From positions 1 through 64,000 of the forward strand of contig CAACVI010000023.1 in the NCBI GenBank assembly GCA_900659855.1: a stretch of 64,000 nucleotides of DNA, written 5' to 3'. The first letter of the stretch is position 1. Each line of letters opens with the position of its first letter. Position numbers and translations under genes: made by a program. Below the pieces are notes generated by a model. That model made no database searches. It worked only from the letters and a program-made list of their open reading frames with translations, and had not been told where the DNA came from. The DNA is from Candidatus Desulfarcum epimagneticum. GTDB lineage: Bacteria; Desulfobacterota; Desulfobacteria; Desulfobacterales; CR-1. Below, in pieces: positions 59,501-64,000 of this stretch.

Positions 59501-59582
59501 CATTGAGAATTACAATGACATCAAAGTAAACGACGATCTGGAGTTTTATTACGTCGACGAGATTAAACCGGAGTTGAAATAG
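56535..59582 (+). CDS. infB: Translation initiation factor IF-2
   Basis: 1015 aa from ATG 56535 ([22 protein letters not shown] upstream). IF2N at the N-terminus is followed by a very long Glu/Pro- and Lys-rich linker (about 60-420), then a second IF2N-like region and the GTPase (GHVDHGKTS near 520, [12 protein letters not shown]), then domains II-IV. It brings fMet-tRNA to the ribosome. The long, charged linker with runs of [13 protein letters not shown] type exceeds the usual. Confidence 0.97.
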   Translation: MAKIRIYELARVFNMTNRELLGKLKDMGVEDVKSHMSSLDDEVVQKLKASFFSSEPVGEVEEVRVKPTVIRRRRKSSPREPVQEQIPADEKPPEEDPGADRDETAPAKEPVIESPTPPSDIDEKPERPSEPESLTPVQEPEPPAPEPESEPEPEPARDQDLEKAADETKAPDQDPVAQKEEETPPEPEEDEDKGPPIQEQTEKARKDAEKEPEKEPEKEPGKKPETEPETEPGKEAETETGKEAEAEKEAETGVEKAVPPEPEKAVEKKEKKGKKKTAAGKEEGKKPASPAAGKKTRKKRKKGDAPAKIIKLPTAAEIEIAAKRRARGDAGVSRRPGAKGAKPKGPEKAGGKAAAPGGGFDRDAVKKKGRKKTGKAEDDKKFFKKKISFKKKSVFEDPGRFSGRRRGKKFRGRGRAMKGEKTEITTPKAIKRRLKIDETIVLSDLAKRMGVKAGAMISALMKMGVMITMNQSLDFDTAVIVAAEFGYGLEKASFTEETLFNFEQDDPGTRLPRVPVVTIMGHVDHGKTSLLDVIRKSRIAETETGGITQHIGAYHISTPNGDIVFLDTPGHEAFTAMRARGAMITDLVILVVAADDGVMPQTVEAINHAKDAGVPIIVAVNKIDKPEADPDRALRELSEAGLVPEEWGGDTVFIKVSAKEKIGIEELLEMIVLQAELIEISANPEKKAVGRVIEAKIDSGRGPLATALIQDGTLKTGDPVVCGTHYGKVRAMLNDRGVQIESAGPSMPVEILGLSGVPNAGDDFAAVESEKDAKQISMHREMKQRSSELGKMGRVSLDKLFDRMESGEVKELNLIVKADVQGSIEAIQDSLEKVSGENEEVDIRVVHSATGTITESDISLAAVSKAIIIGFNVRPGAKVSAMAAEENVDIRYYNIIYNLIKEIKSAILGMMDSVFEDRILGRAQVRDVFHVPKVGSVAGCYVTEGKVQRGSLVRLVRDGVVFYEGRISSLKRFKEDAKEVQSGYECGLGIENYNDIKVNDDLEFYYVDEIKPELK

Positions 59583-59589
59583 GGAAGAA

Positions 59590-59880
59590 ATGGTGGTGGG
59601 AACAGGTCGGATCACGCTCCGGCTGCATGGCTGCCGGTCGCTGAAAGAGAAAAGAAAAACGGTGAAATCTCTTATCGCCGGTTTGCGCAACCGTTTTAAC
59701 GCGTCCGTGGCCGAAGTGGGGGCCAACGACCTGCTCCAGAGGGCCGAGATCGGTTTTTCCATGGTGGGAAATGACTCCAGAAAAGTCAACGCCGGAATTG
59801 ATCATGCCTTTGATTTTGCGGAAAGAACCGCCCTGGCGGAAATCACGGACATGAATATGGAGATGATTCATCTGTCATGA
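59590..59880 (+). CDS. DUF503 family protein (YlxP-like)
   Basis: 96 aa. ITLRLHGCRSLKEKRKTVKS and LIAGLRNRFNASVAEVGAND match DUF503, a small protein found between infB and rbfA in many bacteria. It may take part in ribosome or RNA metabolism, but its role is unknown. Stop overlaps rbfA by 4 bases. Confidence 0.85.
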   Translation: MVVGTGRITLRLHGCRSLKEKRKTVKSLIAGLRNRFNASVAEVGANDLLQRAEIGFSMVGNDSRKVNAGIDHAFDFAERTALAEITDMNMEMIHLS

Positions 59881-60227
59881 CTTTTACACGGGCGGACAGG
59901 GTGAGCGGCCTGATCCGAAAAAACCTGTCCGATATGATTCAAAAAGAGATCGGCGACCCGCGCCTGGAATCGGCTGTCATCACCAAGGTGAAGATGTCCG
60001 CCGATTTAAGGCTGGCGACCGTTTATTTCTCCATATCCGGGTCCAAAAAGGCCCAAAAAGAGGCGGTCGGGGCTTTTGGCTCGGCCCGGGGATTTATCAA
60101 AAAGAAACTGGCGCGGCGTCTGGGCCTTCGCTACATGCCGGACATTCGTTTTTTTTACGACGAATCGTTTGATTACGCGGCCCGCATCGAAAATCTCCTG
60201 GATTCCATCAAAGATCAAAATGAATGA
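59877..60227 (+). CDS. rbfA: Ribosome-binding factor A
   Basis: 116 aa. RADRVSGLIRKNLSDMIQKE, ITKVKMSADLRLATVYFSIS and YMPDIRFFYDESFDYAARIE give the RbfA KH-like fold, needed for 16S rRNA maturation and cold adaptation. It overlaps the next gene by 8 bases. Complete. Confidence 0.92.
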   Translation: MTFTRADRVSGLIRKNLSDMIQKEIGDPRLESAVITKVKMSADLRLATVYFSISGSKKAQKEAVGAFGSARGFIKKKLARRLGLRYMPDIRFFYDESFDYAARIENLLDSIKDQNE

Positions 60228-61176
60228 AATTATCCGGGCGCTCAAAACAAGCGGGCATGTGCTTCTGGTTTCCCACGTCAATCCAGATGGAGACGCCCTG
60301 GGATCCATGATCGCCCTGGGCGTTTCCTTAGAGAGCCTGGGGGTTGAGACGACGCTGTTTAATGAAAGCAAGATTCCGGACCATTACCGCTTCCTGCTCG
60401 GAAACCGGCGCGTCGCGCGCGAGCCGGGAGATTTTCGAAAGTACGGCGCGGCGGCGGCCCTGGACTGCGGAGACCTGGGCCGGACAGGGCGATGGGCCCG
60501 GGAAATCGGCCGAATCCCCGTTCTCATCAACATCGACCACCACGCCACCAATGACCGTTTTGGGGATTATTCCCTGGTGGACCCGGGGGCGTGCGCCACA
60601 GCGGAGCTGGTGTTTCGTCTCTTAAAAGAAATGGGGGCGCCCATCAGCCGTCTGGCGGCCGAGGCCATTTATACGGGAATCGTCACCGACACCGGGTCCT
60701 TCCGCTTCTCAAACACCAACCGGGCCGCCTTTGACATTTGCGGTGAAATGACCGAGTTGGGGGCCGATCCCTTTAAAGTCGGGAAGTGGATATACCGGAC
60801 GTATTCATTGGCCAGAATCAGACTGCTGAGGCGCGCCCTGGACTCCATTGAGATTTTTTTGGATGGAAAGGTTTCCCTGATGATCCTCACCCGGGGCATG
60901 ATCGAAAAAGCCGGCGCCGGGCCCGGGGACATGGACGGCCTCATTGACTATGCCAGGGGAATCCAGGGGGTCAAGACGGCGGTTTTGATCAAAGAGATGG
61001 AGGACGGCGTCCGTCGCCATGTGAGCATGCGCTCCGACGGAGAGGTGGACGTGGCGGCCCTGGCCTCCCGGTTCGGCGGAGGCGGGCATCCCCAGGCCGC
61101 CGCCTTTGACATGGACAGGGACACGGCCCATGTGAAATCCCGGGTCCTGGACCTGTTTGGACACATGCGGGGTTGA
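60220..61176 (+). CDS. DHH-family phosphoesterase (NrnA-like)
   Basis: 318 aa from ATG 60220. The DHH motifs are SHVNPDGDALGS (first), ALDCGD (second), NIDHHATND (third) and TGIVTDTGSFRFSNT (fourth). The DHHA1 tail has ASRFGGGGHPQAAAF. NrnA-type enzymes degrade nano-RNA and pAp. The place between rbfA and truB is typical. Confidence 0.9.
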   Translation: MNEIIRALKTSGHVLLVSHVNPDGDALGSMIALGVSLESLGVETTLFNESKIPDHYRFLLGNRRVAREPGDFRKYGAAAALDCGDLGRTGRWAREIGRIPVLINIDHHATNDRFGDYSLVDPGACATAELVFRLLKEMGAPISRLAAEAIYTGIVTDTGSFRFSNTNRAAFDICGEMTELGADPFKVGKWIYRTYSLARIRLLRRALDSIEIFLDGKVSLMILTRGMIEKAGAGPGDMDGLIDYARGIQGVKTAVLIKEMEDGVRRHVSMRSDGEVDVAALASRFGGGGHPQAAAFDMDRDTAHVKSRVLDLFGHMRG

Positions 61177-61181
61177 CGCGT

Positions 61182-62090
61182 ATGCCTGGGAGAGGGAAAA
61201 GCGGCGTTTTGGCGCTTGACAAGCCCGAGAATTTTTCTTCGGCAAAGGCGCTGGCCGCGGTGAAGCGTCTGCTCGGGGTTTCCAAGGCCGGCCATGCCGG
61301 AACACTGGACCCCATGGCCACAGGGGTTCTGGTCTGCTGCCTCAACCGCGCCACCCGGCTTTCCCGATTTTTTATGCATGGACCCAAAACCTATGAGGCC
61401 GAATTGTGCCTGGGGGCCGAGACCGACACCCAGGACCGCATGGGCGAGGTCGTTTCCACCGGCGAGGTCCCGGACATATCCAGGGAGGGGATCGCGTCTG
61501 TGTTTCAACGTTTTGAAGGCTGGATGAATCAGCTTCCGCCGGTTTACTCGGCGCTCAAGCACAAGGGGGTTCCCCTTTACCGGCTGGCCCGGAAGGGCTC
61601 CCCGGTTCAAAAACCCCCGAGGCGCGTGCATATCCGATCCATCGACATTTTAACGGTGGACATGCCGGTGGTTTCTTTTCGCGTGTCATGCTCCGCCGGA
61701 ACCTATATTCGGACCCTTTGCGCCGATGTGGGAAAGGCCCTGGGATGCGGCGGGCATTTAAAAGAGCTGAGACGGACCCGAAGCGGCGGCTTTTCTCTGG
61801 ATGAGGCGGCGACCCTCCCCGAGCTGGAGGCGCTGGCGGCCTCGGGAGAGGCCGGGAACCGGGTCATCGGCATGGCGGACGCCCTTCGGGATATGCCATG
61901 CCGCCGGGCGGGCCGGGGCCTGGTGAAAAAAATAAGAAACGGCGTGTCCTTGTCCGACGCTGATTTCCCCGGGGATTCGGCGCCCCCGGCCGCCGGTTTT
62001 TTGAAAATAGTGGATGGGGAAAACAATCTGGTGGCTGTGACGGAAAAAATATCCGCGTCCGCTTCGCACGCCTATTGTTGCGTGTTTTGA
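61182..62090 (+). CDS. truB: tRNA pseudouridine-55 synthase
   Basis: 302 aa from ATG 61182. VLALDKPENFSSAKALAAVK and KAGHAGTLDPMATGVLVCCL, with the catalytic Asp in GTLDP, and YEAELCLGAETDTQD fit TruB. It modifies U55 of the T loop of tRNAs. A TTG at 61173, overlapping the upstream stop, is a possible start. Confidence 0.93.
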   Translation: MPGRGKSGVLALDKPENFSSAKALAAVKRLLGVSKAGHAGTLDPMATGVLVCCLNRATRLSRFFMHGPKTYEAELCLGAETDTQDRMGEVVSTGEVPDISREGIASVFQRFEGWMNQLPPVYSALKHKGVPLYRLARKGSPVQKPPRRVHIRSIDILTVDMPVVSFRVSCSAGTYIRTLCADVGKALGCGGHLKELRRTRSGGFSLDEAATLPELEALAASGEAGNRVIGMADALRDMPCRRAGRGLVKKIRNGVSLSDADFPGDSAPPAAGFLKIVDGENNLVAVTEKISASASHAYCCVF

Positions 62091-62223
62091 TTTTTTTTGG
62101 GCGCGGATGAAATTAATGGTTGTTTGTCCCCGCGTTTCAGGATATGATTAAAGACGCTGGACAAAAAAATAAAAGGATTTTTATCTTTCGTTTTTATACA
62201 TATAACAGGAGGTAATAAAGAAA

Positions 62224-62493
62224 GTGGTTTTCGCGACCGAGGATAAACAAAGACTGATCGAGAAATTTAAGCTGCATGAAAAGGACACGGGCTCTCCTGA
62301 GGTTCAGATCGCCCTTTTATCCCACAGGATTTCATACCTGACCGAGCATTTGAAGACTCACAAAAAGGACCATCACTCCAGAAGGGGGCTTTTGATGCTC
62401 GTGGGGAGACGCCGAAGACTTTTGAATTATGTGAAAAACAACGATGTTCAGCGATACCGGTCCATCATCGGCTCCCTTGGCCTGAGAAGATAG
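62224..62493 (+). CDS. rpsO: 30S ribosomal protein S15
   Basis: 89 aa from a GTG (AGGAGG upstream). [20 protein letters not shown] and [20 protein letters not shown] are the S15 signature. S15 binds 16S rRNA early in assembly and often controls its own translation. The 130-base leader holds no gene. Confidence 0.96.
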   Translation: MVFATEDKQRLIEKFKLHEKDTGSPEVQIALLSHRISYLTEHLKTHKKDHHSRRGLLMLVGRRRRLLNYVKNNDVQRYRSIIGSLGLRR

Positions 62494-62655
62494 CGTTTCG
62501 CCGGGGGTTTTAAAAAAGATTTATAAAAAATATGGCCGGCGCGCGCCGCCGCATGGAAACGTTTGCGGTCGGCCTTTCAGCGCGTTTGTGTTTCGCCGGG
62601 GAGATTTTCATATCATCGCCCCGAGTCTGGACAGGCCGGGAGAAAAACAAACAGT

Positions 62656-64000
62656 ATGGAAAAAATATTAGAAGCGGAAGTCGGGAAAAAAACCATCAGC
62701 ATTCGGGCCGGGAAAATGGCCAAACAGGCCTCCGGGTCCGTTGTCGTCCAGTGCGGAGAGACGGTGGTTCTGGTCACGGCCGTCTCTTCCCATTCCGAGA
62801 GGGACATAGATTTCCTGCCCCTGTCCGTGGAGTACCAGGAAAAGATATACGCGGCCGGACGCATACCCGGAAATTATTTCAGGCGGGAAATCGGTCGGCC
62901 CAGCGAAAAGGAAACCCTCACCGCAAGGCTCATTGACCGCCCCATCCGGCCCCTTTTCCCCAAGAAATACCGGAATGAAACCCAGGTGATCGCCACCGTG
63001 CTTTCCATGGAGCCGGAAAATGACCCGGATGTGCTGGCCATGGTCGGCGCCTCGGCGGCCCTTGAGATATCCGACATTCCCTTCGCCGGACCCATCGCCG
63101 CTGTTCGCGTGGGCCGAAAAGACGGCGAGTTCATCATCAACCCGGCCATCGGGGACTGGCCGCTGTGCGACATCAATATCATTGTGGCGGGATCGAAAAC
63201 CGGCGTGGTCATGGTGGAAGGGGGCTCCAATGAAGTCAGCGAAGCGGACATGCTCAACGCGATTTTTTTCGGTCATGAAGCCATCCAGCCCCTCATTGAT
63301 ATGCAAACGGAGCTAAAAGAGACCCTGGGCAAACCCAAGCGGGAGTATGTTCCCCCGGAGAAAGACGAAGAGCTGGCGAAGATGGTGGAGGAAAAATTTC
63401 TTTCCCGGTTTTCCGAAGCCATATCCATCCCGGGAAAAATTGAGCGCAGCCAGGCCCTGAGGGCGTTGAAAAAGAGCGCGCTCGAAGAGTTGGGCGAGGA
63501 TTTTTCCCAGAGAAAAGACGAGATTTCCGAAATATTTTCCGATATCCAGAAAAAGCTTCTCAGGGACATGATTCTAAAGGAGAGCCGCAGGATCGACAAC
63601 CGGGGGCTGGATGAAATCAGGCCCATTTCATGCGAGGTGGGCGTTTTGCCCCGGCCCCACGGAAGCGCGCTTTTCACCCGGGGGGAAACCCAGGCGCTTG
63701 GGGTGCTGACCCTGGGCTCGGGGCCTGACGAGCAGCGTGTGGAGACCCTGACCGGGGAAGAGACCCGCCAGTTCATGCTGCATTACAACTTTCCGCCCTT
63801 TTCAGTGGGGGAAGTCAAGCGAGTGGGGGGGCCCAGCCGGAGAGACATCGGGCACGGGGGACTGTCCACCCGGGCCGTTGAAAAGGTCCTGCCGCCCAAG
63901 GATGAATTCGATTACACCATCCGCATTGTGTCCGAGGTTCTGGAGTCCAACGGCTCTTCCTCCATGGCCACCGTTTGCGCCGCCAGCCTGTCCCTCATGG
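62656..64000 (+). CDS. pnp: Polyribonucleotide nucleotidyltransferase, partial
   Basis: The first 448 codons are in the window and the gene runs off the end. The first RNase PH domain ([51 protein letters not shown]), the helical linker and the start of the second RNase PH domain ([36 protein letters not shown]) are seen. It degrades RNA 3' to 5' in the degradosome. The 162-base gap after rpsO holds no gene. Confidence 0.95.
   Translation, partial: MEKILEAEVGKKTISIRAGKMAKQASGSVVVQCGETVVLVTAVSSHSERDIDFLPLSVEYQEKIYAAGRIPGNYFRREIGRPSEKETLTARLIDRPIRPLFPKKYRNETQVIATVLSMEPENDPDVLAMVGASAALEISDIPFAGPIAAVRVGRKDGEFIINPAIGDWPLCDINIIVAGSKTGVVMVEGGSNEVSEADMLNAIFFGHEAIQPLIDMQTELKETLGKPKREYVPPEKDEELAKMVEEKFLSRFSEAISIPGKIERSQALRALKKSALEELGEDFSQRKDEISEIFSDIQKKLLRDMILKESRRIDNRGLDEIRPISCEVGVLPRPHGSALFTRGETQALGVLTLGSGPDEQRVETLTGEETRQFMLHYNFPPFSVGEVKRVGGPSRRDIGHGGLSTRAVEKVLPPKDEFDYTIRIVSEVLESNGSSSMATVCAASLSLM

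Noticed and set aside
57531-59789. A 752-codon open frame on the strand opposite infB
   Set aside because: It mirrors the coding frame of infB, is rich in His, Gly and Asp as antisense frames are, and has no ribosome site or recognisable domain.

Overview
The window comes from a sulfate-reducing, magnetotactic bacterium of the Desulfobacterota. Two gene sets support this: a dissimilatory sulfite reductase locus (dsrA, dsrB, dsrD, dsrN-like cbiA, about 48.4-53.5 kb) and a 26-kb magnetosome gene cluster (17.4-43.4 kb) with two MamK-like actins, MamA, MamI, MamQ, MamB/MamM-type transporters, magnetochrome proteins, MamE/MamO-type proteases, a NapH-like ferredoxin protein and a FeoB-like GTPase. 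The organism probably also uses selenocysteine, because an Hdr-type subunit has an in-frame TGA at a position where I expect Cys.

Layout. 1-9.0 kb is an AT-rich, decaying accessory region. A three-gene insertion sequence (2248-5364) splits one small membrane-protein gene. An IS4-family element (6658-8130) with a 10-bp target duplication splits an AIPR-type phage-defence gene. Several genes here end in, or just before, copies of the same short GCCTGTCCCTATTTTGT repeat. 9.0-10.0 kb holds toxin-antitoxin relics. 10.1-15.1 kb (minus strand, GC-rich) is an operon of dapA, two HdrA/Qmo-like subunits and an HdrD-like selenoprotein. 15.2-17.2 kb has a MITE-like palindrome, a TPR gene and an unknown gene.

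17.4-42.1 kb is one continuous plus-strand magnetosome operon, mostly overlapping or tightly spaced. It starts at a promoter whose -35/-10 spacer contains ten consecutive G. It ends against a convergent transporter gene at 42.1-43.4 kb. Themes of the cluster are electron transfer (multihaem magnetochrome proteins, a dihaem cytochrome, ferredoxins, a NapH-like membrane protein), iron transport (CDF transporters, FeoB-like, DtxR/FeoA-like), scaffolding (actins, TPR, an acidic repeat protein) and NifX-like iron-sulfur domains fused to magnetosome proteins.

44.2-48.0 kb is an IS21-family element (5-bp target duplication) inserted in the remnant of a PAS/sigma54-type regulator. The dsr operon follows behind a strong sigma70-like promoter, with a PrmA-like methyltransferase at its end. 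A MazF-type toxin-antitoxin pair and tRNA-Gly(CCC) come next. From 54.6 kb to the end is the conserved translation/RNA operon rimP-nusA-infB-DUF503-rbfA-DHH phosphoesterase-truB-rpsO-pnp; pnp runs off the window.

All functional calls come from reading the sequence. No database search was run.
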